In this document: piece by piece, positions 1 through 6,969 of the stretch | Numbering within the stretch: position 1 is the stretch's first letter | Layout of the letters: the number at the start of each line of letters is the position of its first letter | Source of the DNA: an uncultured Clostridia bacterium | GTDB taxonomy: Bacteria > Bacillota > Clostridia > TANB77 > CAG-508 | Reading direction: 5' to 3' | Assembly: GCA_947627185.1 (NCBI GenBank) | Contig: CANQVF010000006.1 | Location: 26,533-90,532 of the forward strand | Length of the DNA: 64,000 bases | Notes under the pieces: generated by a model | Database searches by the model: none | What the model was told of the DNA's origin: nothing | Seen by the model: the letters and a program-made list of their open reading frames with translations, nothing else | Made by a program: the position numbers and the translations under genes

Positions 1-2
1 AC

Positions 3-2282
3 ACATGGTTTAATAAAAATTACACAAATAATAAAAATGATTTAATTGCTTATTTTTCAGCTGAATATGGTTTAGATGAGATAGTTCCAATTTATTCTGG
101 AGGACTAGGTATTTTGTCTGGTGATCATCTAAAATCAGCAAGTGATTTAGGATTACCATTTGTTGCAATAGGATTATTATATAAAAATGGTTATTTTCAT
201 CAAAGAATAAATTCACGTGGTGAACAATGTTCAGAATATTATAATATAGATTTATATAATCTACCTATTTTACCGGTTAAAGATAATATGGATGATGATA
301 TAATAATAGATATTCCATTAGATGGAAAAACTTTATATCTAAAATTATGGCAAATTAATGTTGGAAGAATAAAATTATACTTATTAGATTCAGATATTGA
401 ACAAAATGATGAAGATTTTAGAAATATAACTCTTCGCTTATATGGTGGAGATAAAGAAATGAGAATACGTCAAGAAATTGTTTTAGGTATGGCAGGAGTT
501 AAAGCTCTAAAAACATTAGAATATTCTCCAACAGTATATCATATGAATGAAGGACATTCTTCTTTCTTAATATTAGAACTTATTAAAAATATTATGGAAG
601 AAAAACAAGTATCTTTTGAAATAGCAAGAGAAATAGCTACAGTTCAAACTGTATTTACTACTCATACACCAGTTCCAGCTGGAAATGATATTTTTGATAT
701 AAGTTTAGTAGAAAGATATTTTAATGGCTTTTGGGATAAATTAGGAATAACAAAGGAAGAATTTTTAAAATTAGGTATGCCTGGAGAAGATTTAGAACCA
801 GGATTTAATATGGGAATTCTTGCTTTAAAAGTAGCAGGCAAGAAAAATGGTGTAAGTAAATTACATGGCGAAGTATCTAGAGAATTATTTAGCGATGTTT
901 GGCCAAATATTGCAGAAGATGAATCACCAATTACTTATATTACAAATGGTATTCATACATGTACATGGCTTGCTCCAAACATTAAAGAATTATATAACGA
1001 ATATTTACCACCATATTGGCAAGATAATATTCAATTTAATTCTACTTGGGAAAAAATAGATAATATACCTAATGAAAAATTATGGGCAGCACATATTGAA
1101 AGAAAAGAAAAATTAATTAAGTTAATTAAAGAAAATGTTACAGAAAGATATGTAAAAAGTGGTATAGGATATGATCAAATAGCAGAAATTGTAAATCAAC
1201 TAAATCCTAAGGCTCTTACAATTGGTTTTGCTAGAAGATTTGCTACTTACAAAAGAGCAACATTAATTTTTAAAGATATTGCTAGATTAACTCAAATATT
1301 AAATGATGAAAAAAGACCAGTTCAATTAGTATTCGCAGGAAAAGCACATCCAGCTGATAAAGAAGGACAAGATTTAATAAAATATATACATGAAATTTCT
1401 TTAATGCCACAATTTAAAGGAAAGATCTTTATTTTAGAAAACTATAACATAGGTATTTCTAGATATTTAGTAAGTGGAGTAGATGTTTGGCTTAATAATC
1501 CTAGAAGACCTATGGAAGCATCAGGTACTTCAGGAGAAAAAGCTTCTGTAAATGGAGTTGTAAATTTTAGTGTTTTAGATGGTTGGTGGTGTGAAGGTTA
1601 TACAGGCACAAACGGATGGACTATTGGAACAAATGCTAGATATGATTCTTATGAAGAACAAGATAAAGCAGATAGTAATAGTTTATATCATACTTTAGAA
1701 AATAGAATTATACCAACTTATTATAATCAAGATAAAGATGGTATTCCAAAAGATTGGATTTCATATATGAAAAATTCTATAAAAACTACTGGTGGAAAAT
1801 ACAGTACAGCTAGAATGGTTTCAGAATATGTAGATGAATTGTATATACCTTTATGCAATTTAAGAAAAGCATATTTTGAAGACCTATCAAATGTAATTGA
1901 ATTTGCAAAATGGAAGAAAAATGTAAAACAAAATTGGGATAAAATAGAACTTGTTCAAGACAGAAATGTTGATAATGCTAAATTAGTAGCAGGAACACAA
2001 ATAACTGTAAATTGTAAAGTTTATTTACCTAATATAGATGAGTCTAATGCAGATGTTCAAGTATATTTTGGACAATTTTTAGAAAATGGAACTGTTAGAA
2101 ATGTTTATACTGAAACAATGAACAAAATTGAAGAAAATAAAGAAGAAAATACTTGCACATATGAAGCAGTATTAGAATTAAAAACAGGTGGAAATTATGG
2201 TTATACTTTTAGAGTTATGCCAAAACACCCAATGTTAGTAGATTCAGAAAATTTAAATCTAGTTAAATGGATAACAAAATAA
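3..2282 (+). CDS. glgP: Alpha-glucan (glycogen) phosphorylase, 5'-truncated by window edge
   Basis: Phosphorolysis of alpha-1,4-glucans to glucose-1-phosphate in the cytoplasm, as part of glycogen or maltodextrin turnover. The frame is open to base 3 and reads AYFSAEYGLDE then SGGLGILSGDH, a typical phosphorylase N-terminal region, so the TTG at 114 used by the ORF track is internal and the true start lies left of the window. The PLP-binding segment EASGTSGEKASVNG (near base 1515-1560) is intact, followed by the FSVLDGWWCEG stretch of the bacterial maltodextrin-phosphorylase subfamily. About 760 codons are visible against roughly 820-860 for the family. A strong terminator follows, so it ends its operon. 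Confidence 0.92.
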   Translation, partial: TWFNKNYTNNKNDLIAYFSAEYGLDEIVPIYSGGLGILSGDHLKSASDLGLPFVAIGLLYKNGYFHQRINSRGEQCSEYYNIDLYNLPILPVKDNMDDDIIIDIPLDGKTLYLKLWQINVGRIKLYLLDSDIEQNDEDFRNITLRLYGGDKEMRIRQEIVLGMAGVKALKTLEYSPTVYHMNEGHSSFLILELIKNIMEEKQVSFEIAREIATVQTVFTTHTPVPAGNDIFDISLVERYFNGFWDKLGITKEEFLKLGMPGEDLEPGFNMGILALKVAGKKNGVSKLHGEVSRELFSDVWPNIAEDESPITYITNGIHTCTWLAPNIKELYNEYLPPYWQDNIQFNSTWEKIDNIPNEKLWAAHIERKEKLIKLIKENVTERYVKSGIGYDQIAEIVNQLNPKALTIGFARRFATYKRATLIFKDIARLTQILNDEKRPVQLVFAGKAHPADKEGQDLIKYIHEISLMPQFKGKIFILENYNIGISRYLVSGVDVWLNNPRRPMEASGTSGEKASVNGVVNFSVLDGWWCEGYTGTNGWTIGTNARYDSYEEQDKADSNSLYHTLENRIIPTYYNQDKDGIPKDWISYMKNSIKTTGGKYSTARMVSEYVDELYIPLCNLRKAYFEDLSNVIEFAKWKKNVKQNWDKIELVQDRNVDNAKLVAGTQITVNCKVYLPNIDESNADVQVYFGQFLENGTVRNVYTETMNKIEENKEENTCTYEAVLELKTGGNYGYTFRVMPKHPMLVDSENLNLVKWITK

Positions 2283-2286
2283 AGTT

Positions 2287-2325
2287 AAAAATAGAGTATA
2301 TTTTCTAATATACTCTATTTTTTTT
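2287..2325 (+). terminator. Rho-independent terminator after glgP
   Basis: Nearly perfect 16-bp stem built around atagagtata / tatactctat with the 4-nt loop TTCT, followed directly by a run of T. It separates glgP from the small-protein cluster. Confidence 0.9.
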
Positions 2326-2355
2326 ATAAAATTTAAAAAAAATATAAAAAAATAC

Positions 2356-2384
2356 TTTACAAATAAAAAATATCGTGCTATAAT
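2356..2384 (+). promoter_or_regulatory. Sigma-A promoter of the structured leader / TasA-like cluster
   Basis: TTTACA, 17-bp spacer, TATAAT, preceded by TGC (extended -10). The predicted start of transcription (about 2391) falls on the first base of the long leader stem described next. Confidence 0.85.
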
Positions 2385-2390
2385 CTCACC

Positions 2391-2690
2391 CAAGTTAAAT
2401 ATTTTTAACTACATTTATATCTAAATAAATACTATTCTAGTATTTATGTTTTCCAGATTATTAAAATTAAATATATTAAAATTAAAATTTTTGTTATGCC
2501 CCAAATCAATCATTTTTAATAGATTTATTTCTATTAACTTATTTCTATGCTTTGAACTTACTTAAATTTTTAAGTAAAATCCAAATTCAGAGATAGTATT
2601 ATTTAATTTAAATTCAGAAAATAATTGTTTATTTTTGCCCCTAAATAATTATAAATAAGATTTGTAGTTTAAAAATATTTAACTTTAATT
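2391..2690 (+). promoter_or_regulatory. Candidate structured leader RNA (about 295 nt) closed by a 22-bp terminal stem
   Basis: Gene-free stretch between the glgP terminator and the SD at 2698. Bases 2392-2413 (aagttaaatattttt...) are complementary to 2663-2685 over 22 bp with one bulged T. Inside are further hairpins: a 10-bp stem 2425-2434/2438-2447 (loop TTC), a 6-bp stem 2518-2523/2530-2535, and a 9-bp stem 2558-2566/2569-2577. Two TGCCCC motifs (near 2497 and 2636) stand out in otherwise AT-only sequence, as do two copies of aaattcaga. The terminal stem starts at the predicted +1 and ends about 14 nt before the SD. I do not recognise a known riboswitch or ncRNA class. AT-rich DNA makes short hairpins common, but the 22-bp closure is unlikely by chance. 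Confidence 0.6.
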
Positions 2691-2710
2691 TAAAAAAAGG
2701 AGGTTAAAAA

Positions 2711-3268
2711 ATAAAAAGAATTATTGGAATTTTATTTTGTATAACTGTAATTATTATATCTTTTTCCACAGGTTATATATTTGAAAAATCATATAAATCA
2801 AATAAAAAATTAATAACTAATGTTGCTAAATGGTCTTTTAATTCTAATAATACAGAACAAATAATTAATTTATCTCAAGAAAAAATATTGCCAGGGTCAA
2901 AAGGAAATTTTAAAATAGAAATAGATGCAACTGGCTCTGAAAGTGAAATAAATTATCAAATAATTGTATTAGAAGAAAAAAATATTCCAAAAAATTTTGA
3001 ATTTTATGCAGAAATTTATAATGAAAAAAATGAAATGATTGAAAAAACAGATAAATATGAAAATCTTTCTAATTTAGCTAAAGAAAAACTTTTTGGAAAT
3101 ATAAGCTTAGAGAAAAATAATCAAAAAAGAAATATAATTATTTATTGGAATTGGAAAGATGAGCAAAATGATATTTTTTTGGAAATGAAAGATGGAACCA
3201 TTTCCTTAAATGAAAATTCATCTTTAGAAAGTGGTTTTTGTATTGAAATTATAGGTAAACAAATTTAA
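2711..3268 (+). CDS. TasA/camelysin-like small secreted protein, apparent AUA start
   Basis: The ORF track starts at a TTG (2888), but the frame is open back to 2708, just after an in-frame TAA. It begins ATA AAA AGA seven bases after an excellent SD (aaaggagg). From ATA the protein is ~185 aa: KR followed by a hydrophobic helix IIGILFCITVIIIS (signal/anchor), then NVAKWSFN, and later LPGSKGNFKIEIDATGSE, a pattern I associate with TasA/camelysin-family spore-coat/biofilm fibre proteins. No other in-frame ATG/GTG/TTG would keep the signal peptide. Either AUA really initiates or an ATG was mutated. Assignment is by motif resemblance only. First of four small envelope genes. Confidence 0.62.
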   Translation: MKRIIGILFCITVIIISFSTGYIFEKSYKSNKKLITNVAKWSFNSNNTEQIINLSQEKILPGSKGNFKIEIDATGSESEINYQIIVLEEKNIPKNFEFYAEIYNEKNEMIEKTDKYENLSNLAKEKLFGNISLEKNNQKRNIIIYWNWKDEQNDIFLEMKDGTISLNENSSLESGFCIEIIGKQI

Positions 3269-3365
3269 TTCTAATAATAATACAAATGATAATTAATTAC
3301 CTTTTTATAAAAATAAATTTTAAATTATAAATTCATAATTAAAATCTTATAAACTTTATGTATTA

Positions 3366-3442
3366 AAGGTGGCATGTAGCCACATGCCACTTAAAATTTT
3401 CTATTAAGAGTATAAAGATGTATTTTTAATAGAGAATTTTAA
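3366..3442 (+). promoter_or_regulatory. Tandem hairpins upstream of the second TasA-like gene
   Basis: A 9-bp GC-containing hairpin, gtggcatgt / acatgccac with loop AGCC (3369-3390), is followed immediately by a second stem of 16-17 bp, taaaattttctattaa (3392-3407) with ttaatagagaatttta (3426-3441), containing one G-U pair. Neither is followed by a T-run, so they are not classical terminators. They lie 30-100 nt before the start codon at 3475 and may be a processing, stabilising or regulatory element. Confidence 0.6.
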
Positions 3443-3474
3443 GAAATTATATAAAGTATTTATATGGAGAGAAA

Positions 3475-3960
3475 ATGAAAAACATAAAGAAAAAAGTTTT
3501 AATTTTATTGGTTATATTTACTTTAACAATACTACCAATAAATTCTATAGCAAAATATTATGAGGAAATTAAAAATATTAAATTATATTTTTATTTAGCT
3601 AAACCTATTTTAAAAATTGAAAAATCCCAAAATACAATTATAAAAGAAATATCAAGAAAGAGTGAAATAGAAAATTTTTATTTTACAATAAAAAATTATG
3701 AATTAATAAATAATGAGAAAGTAATTTCTGAAGTTCCATTTTTTATTGATTTAGAACTTAATAATTCAAATAAAAATTTTCCAATAGAATATAAAATTTA
3801 TGATTGTGATACTGGAAATGAAATAAAAAATAAAATTTTTGTTGATAAGAATATTGAATTCGAAAAAAGATTAAAAATTATTGCTGTTTGGAATAAAAAT
3901 CCCCCAAATAGTGAGTATAATGAAACTAATATAATTTTTAATGTAGAGCAAGCAATATAA
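3475..3960 (+). CDS. Small secreted protein, possibly TasA-like
   Basis: 161 aa with a clear Sec-type signal: KKKVLILLVIFTLTILPIN then SIAKYY. The mature part is a lysine- and asparagine-rich, beta-prone domain with no recognised catalytic motif. The layout (signal peptide, ~140-residue beta domain) and the place beside a TasA-like gene suggest a surface or matrix protein, but sequence resemblance is weak. SD is ggagag, 5-6 nt before ATG. Preceded by the tandem hairpins. Function unknown. Confidence 0.6.
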   Translation: MKNIKKKVLILLVIFTLTILPINSIAKYYEEIKNIKLYFYLAKPILKIEKSQNTIIKEISRKSEIENFYFTIKNYELINNEKVISEVPFFIDLELNNSNKNFPIEYKIYDCDTGNEIKNKIFVDKNIEFEKRLKIIAVWNKNPPNSEYNETNIIFNVEQAI

Positions 3961-4006
3961 AATTTTATAAGAATAAATTGAATTAAAATTTAGAAAAGAG
4001 AAAAAT

Positions 4007-4222
4007 ATGAAAAGTATATATTATCAATTATCTTTTAGAATATTAATTGTAATTATTTTTTTAATAATGATTATTATAACTACCTTTAATATAGGAAAAA
4101 AATTTTATTATATTAAAAATACATTACAAAATAGCGAAAAAATTTATTACAAAACAGAAATTGCAAAATGGAATTTTAATGTAAAAATTTCAGTAGAAGA
4201 AGAGGTATTTAATTATGAGTAA
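4007..4222 (+). CDS. Short membrane protein with AKWNFN motif (stub of TasA-like protein?)
   Basis: 71 aa. One transmembrane helix (ILIVIIFLIMIIITTFNI), then a linker ending EIAKWNFNVKIS, the same motif as NVAKWSFN in the 2711 protein. The protein stops about 15 residues after the motif where its relative continues for another ~140. It is therefore either a naturally tiny membrane protein or the N-terminal remnant of a truncated TasA-like gene. Weak SD (agaaaagag). Its stop codon overlaps the ATG of the next gene (translational coupling). Confidence 0.5.
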   Translation: MKSIYYQLSFRILIVIIFLIMIIITTFNIGKKFYYIKNTLQNSEKIYYKTEIAKWNFNVKISVEEEVFNYE

Positions 4223-4424
4223 AAGAATTTATATAATAATATTTATTGTTATATATTTATTTATAATATTGCAAACAGAGGTTTATGGTATTTATAAAAT
4301 GTCATACAAAATATTAGCATATAAGATAAAAATTAAACAAGAAGAAATACAAGAAGTACAATTAGAAGAAATACAAGAAAATGAAGAAAATACTGATGGT
4401 TTTATAGTAGAAATTCATAAATAG
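4215..4424 (+). CDS. Small membrane protein with acidic Gln/Glu-rich tail
   Basis: 69 aa. N-terminal hydrophobic helix (IYIIIFIVIYLFIILQ), a short Tyr/Lys region, then a charged tail with the repeat EEIQEVQLEEIQE. ATG lies within the end of the preceding gene (8-nt overlap), which argues that it is really translated by coupling. No family recognised. The four genes 2711-4424 look like one transcription unit of envelope-associated small proteins. Confidence 0.45.
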   Translation: MSKRIYIIIFIVIYLFIILQTEVYGIYKMSYKILAYKIKIKQEEIQEVQLEEIQENEENTDGFIVEIHK

Positions 4425-4455
4425 CAAATATTACACATATTTAAATTATTTTGGC

Positions 4456-4484
4456 TTGTGAAAAAAATTTATAAATGGTATAAT
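4456..4484 (+). promoter_or_regulatory. Sigma-A promoter of the ATPase-cmk-plsC operon
   Basis: TTGTGA, 17-bp spacer, TATAAT with TGG before the -10 (extended -10). It sits in the 140-bp gap before the ATPase gene. Confidence 0.75.
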
Positions 4485-4514
4485 ATATAATATTTTAAAA
4501 TAATTATCATTTAA

Positions 4515-4567
4515 GAAAGGAGTGTATGATTATTTAATTTTTTTAAATATCATACAGAAAATAAATG
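4515..4567 (+). promoter_or_regulatory. Shine-Dalgarno separated from start codon by a hairpin (ATPase gene)
   Basis: SD aaaggag (4516-4522) lies 42 nt before the ATG at 4565. Between them gtatgat (4524-4530) pairs with atcatac (4549-4555). Folding this hairpin brings the SD to about 10 nt from the ATG. A mini-ORF ATG ATT ATT TAA (4526-4537) sits inside the stem/loop but is too close to the SD for good initiation. Confidence 0.5.
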
Positions 4568-5425
4568 TTATTTTCACAGCACAAAATGAAAACATATGCA
4601 TTTGTTGGACCTTCTGGTACTGGTAAAAGTTATAGAGCGCAGATGGTAGCAAATGAAAGAGGAATAAATTATATTATTGATGATGGATTATTAATATCTG
4701 GTAATGAAATATTAGCTGGAATTTCTGCTAAGAAAGCACCTACAAAGATAGAAACTGTTAGAAATGCATTATTCCAAAGTGAAGAACGAAAAAAAGAAAT
4801 TCAAGATGTAATAAAAAAAAGAAAACCAGATAGCATTTTAATATTAGGAACTTCTGATGAAATGGTAAAAAAAATTGTGGAAAATTTAGGATTTGAACCA
4901 ATTACAGAGACAATATATATAACAGATGTTGCAACAGAAGAAGAAATGGCAATGGCAAGGGATATAAGGGTACATCAAGGAAAACATGTTATACCTGTTC
5001 CTACTTTTGCATTAAAAAAAGATTTTTCTGGATATTTATTAGATCCACTTCAAATTTTTAAATCAAAAGGAAAAGGAAAGGCACCATATATTTCTGAAAA
5101 ATCTATTATAAGACCAACTTTTAGTTATATGGGAAATTTTAAAATTTCAGATACAGTTTTTAAACAAATTATTGATTGTGTAGTAGAAAAAAGTGAAAGT
5201 GTTCATAAAATTCATAGGGCTATTATAAAAAAACACGAAGAATTAAATGATGGTATATATATTTATATAGAAGTAATTATTAATTATGGTTACAATGTTA
5301 ATGAAACAATGCAAATTTTAAAACAAAAAATTATTAAGGAAATAGAAAAAATGACTTCTATGAATGTACTTGGTATGGAAATTGTAGTTAAAGGTGTAAA
5401 TTTAAATGAAAATATAAATAAATAA
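4565..5425 (+). CDS. P-loop ATPase with C-terminal Asp23/YloU-like domain
   Basis: 286 aa. Walker A GPSGTGKS at residues 15-22, and a middle part containing DSILILGTSDEM that resembles a nucleotide-binding fold. The last ~100 residues (from about FKISDTVFKQIIDCVV to MEIVVKGVNL) match the pattern of the Asp23/Gls24/YloU family. This is a fusion of an ATP-binding domain with an envelope-stress-type Asp23 module, probably cytoplasmic or membrane-associated. An alternative start is M8. Neither ATG has a close SD (see the SD-hairpin entry). It precedes cmk and plsC in one operon, suggesting a housekeeping or lipid-related role. Exact function unknown. Confidence 0.7.
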   Translation: MLFSQHKMKTYAFVGPSGTGKSYRAQMVANERGINYIIDDGLLISGNEILAGISAKKAPTKIETVRNALFQSEERKKEIQDVIKKRKPDSILILGTSDEMVKKIVENLGFEPITETIYITDVATEEEMAMARDIRVHQGKHVIPVPTFALKKDFSGYLLDPLQIFKSKGKGKAPYISEKSIIRPTFSYMGNFKISDTVFKQIIDCVVEKSESVHKIHRAIIKKHEELNDGIYIYIEVIINYGYNVNETMQILKQKIIKEIEKMTSMNVLGMEIVVKGVNLNENINK

Positions 5426-5460
5426 ATAAAGCACTAAAAAATATTAAAAGGAGTATATTT

Positions 5461-6144
5461 ATGGCTTTTGTTGTTGCAATAGATGGACCAGCTGGTAGTG
5501 GAAAAGGAACTATTACTAAAATAGTTGGAGAAAAAATGAATTTAGTAAATATAGATACAGGCGCAATGTATAGATGTGTTACTTTAGAATGTTTGAATAA
5601 AAATGTTAAAGAAAGTGATATAGATAAAATTTTAGAAATTTTAGAAAATATAAATATTGAATTAAAAAAAGAAAAAGGTGAAAATTTAGTATTTTTAAAT
5701 GGAAAAGATGTTACTGAAGAAATTAGAACAACAAAAGTAAACGAAAATGTTGCAAAATTTGCTGCTGTTAAAGTAATAAGAGATAAAATAACTCCAATGC
5801 AAAGAAAAATGGGAGAGATACAAGATGTAATTATGGAAGGAAGAGACATTGGAACAGTAGTTTTTCCAGATGCTGATGTAAAAATATTTTTGGATTGTTC
5901 TTTGGAGGAAAGAGCAAATAGACGTTATAAACAAAATATACAAAAAGGAATAAATTCAAGTTATGAAGAAGTTTTAGAAAGTATAAAACAAAGACATAAA
6001 TTAGAAACAGAAAGAGATGTTGCTCCTTTCGTAAAAGCGGAAGATGCTATATATGTAGATAGTACAAATTTAACTATTGAAGAAGTTACTGAAAAAATTA
6101 TAGAAATTATTTCTAAAAAGAAATTAGAAAAAAATAATGAATAA
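5461..6144 (+). CDS. cmk: Cytidylate kinase
   Basis: Phosphorylates CMP/dCMP with ATP in pyrimidine nucleotide recycling. 227 aa, the usual length. P-loop GPAGSGKG at residues 9-16, the NMP-binding region IDTGAMYR around 31-38, and the GRDIGTVVFPDADVK stretch with a following LEERANRR lid region typical of CMP kinases. SD aaaggag spaced 8 nt. It is followed after 23 nt by plsC, a common Firmicutes pairing. Confidence 0.95.
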   Translation: MAFVVAIDGPAGSGKGTITKIVGEKMNLVNIDTGAMYRCVTLECLNKNVKESDIDKILEILENINIELKKEKGENLVFLNGKDVTEEIRTTKVNENVAKFAAVKVIRDKITPMQRKMGEIQDVIMEGRDIGTVVFPDADVKIFLDCSLEERANRRYKQNIQKGINSSYEEVLESIKQRHKLETERDVAPFVKAEDAIYVDSTNLTIEEVTEKIIEIISKKKLEKNNE

Positions 6145-6167
6145 AACTTAAAAGTTAAGAGGTATAT

Positions 6168-6794
6168 ATGAAAGAGTTTTTTAAAGGAATTGGTAGAGTA
6201 ATTATTAGAACTGCTATATTTGCATATTGCAAAATTGTATATAGAATAAAAATTATTGGAAAAGAAAATATACCAAAAGAAGGGGCACTTTTATTTTGTG
6301 GAAATCATAGAAATTACTTAGACCCGCCTTTAATAGTAGTTACTGCTGGAAGACATATGAGATTTCTTGCAAAAGAAGAATTAAGAAAAAATCCATTATT
6401 TGCTTTTTTAGGAGTTGTTTTTGATGGAATATATGTTAAAAGAGATGAGAAAGATATTACAGCTTTAAAAGAATCATTAAAAACATTAAAATCAGGTGGA
6501 TGTATAGGATTGTTTCCGGAAGGTACTAGAAATGGTTTAGAAAAAAATGATGGAAAAATAAAAAATGGTGCTGCATATATGGCTTTAAAATCTAATGCAA
6601 AAGTTGTACCAATAGGAATAGTAGGAGAAGCAAAACCATTTACAAAAAATGCAATTATATATGGAAAACCAATAGATTTATCAGAATATGCATCAAATAA
6701 AAAAATAGAAAAAGAAACTGAGGAAAAGGTAAGTGAAATTATAAAAGAAGAAATAATAAAATTATCAAGTACAGAGATTAAGAAATTAACATAA
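6168..6794 (+). CDS. plsC: 1-acyl-sn-glycerol-3-phosphate acyltransferase (PlsC family)
   Basis: Second acylation step of phosphatidic acid synthesis at the inner face of the membrane. 208 aa. Catalytic H-X4-D motif NHRNYLD (His47, Asp52) and the acceptor-binding FPEGTR at 116-121, spaced as in the family. An N-terminal amphipathic/hydrophobic segment fits membrane attachment. Immediately downstream of cmk, so co-transcribed. No terminator is seen after it before the typA promoter. Confidence 0.88.
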   Translation: MKEFFKGIGRVIIRTAIFAYCKIVYRIKIIGKENIPKEGALLFCGNHRNYLDPPLIVVTAGRHMRFLAKEELRKNPLFAFLGVVFDGIYVKRDEKDITALKESLKTLKSGGCIGLFPEGTRNGLEKNDGKIKNGAAYMALKSNAKVVPIGIVGEAKPFTKNAIIYGKPIDLSEYASNKKIEKETEEKVSEIIKEEIIKLSSTEIKKLT

Positions 6795-6800
6795 TTTCCG

Positions 6801-6829
6801 TTGACAAATAAAAATAGCTAGTATATAAT
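6801..6829 (+). promoter_or_regulatory. Consensus sigma-A promoter of typA
   Basis: Perfect TTGACA and TATAAT with a 17-bp spacer. It should be one of the strongest promoters in the window. Confidence 0.92.
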
Positions 6830-6833
6830 AGTA

Positions 6834-6870
6834 TAGTTAAATTTGAAGAAAATCAAGTTTAACTATTTTT
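6834..6870 (+). promoter_or_regulatory. Hairpin plus T-run at the 5' end of the typA transcript
   Basis: A 13-bp stem (tagttaaatttga / tcaagtttaacta, one G-U pair, loop AGAAAA) begins at the predicted +1 and is followed by TTTTT. It could be an attenuator/early terminator or a 5'-stabilising stem for the ~135-nt typA leader. Confidence 0.55.
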
Positions 6871-6969
6871 ATTGTGTTAATAGATTTTGTAATAAAATAA
6901 AAATTTTAAAACTAAATTTTAAAACAAATTAATTATAATAATGTATAAAGAATAAAAGGGGTAGTAAAA

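Noticed and set aside
114-2282. ORF-track start of the phosphorylase at TTG 114
   Set aside because: Conserved phosphorylase sequence continues upstream in frame to the window edge, so the gene is truncated by the edge rather than starting here.
2391-2690. Group II intron fragment, tmRNA or RNase P RNA
   Set aside because: No intron domain V-like motif, no tmRNA tag ORF or CCA end, and none of the conserved GC-rich RNase P cores could be seen.
3366-3392. Intrinsic terminator at the GC-rich hairpin
   Set aside because: The stem is followed by TTAAAATTTT, not an uninterrupted T-run, and a second stem begins at once.
4526-4537. Leader peptide ATG ATT ATT TAA
   Set aside because: Only 3 nt from the SD and lies within the hairpin stem; translation is unlikely.
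5388-5849. 153-aa minus-strand ORF over cmk
   Set aside because: Shadow of cmk: low-complexity Ser/Phe/Ile composition from reverse-complemented AT-rich coding sequence, and no SD.
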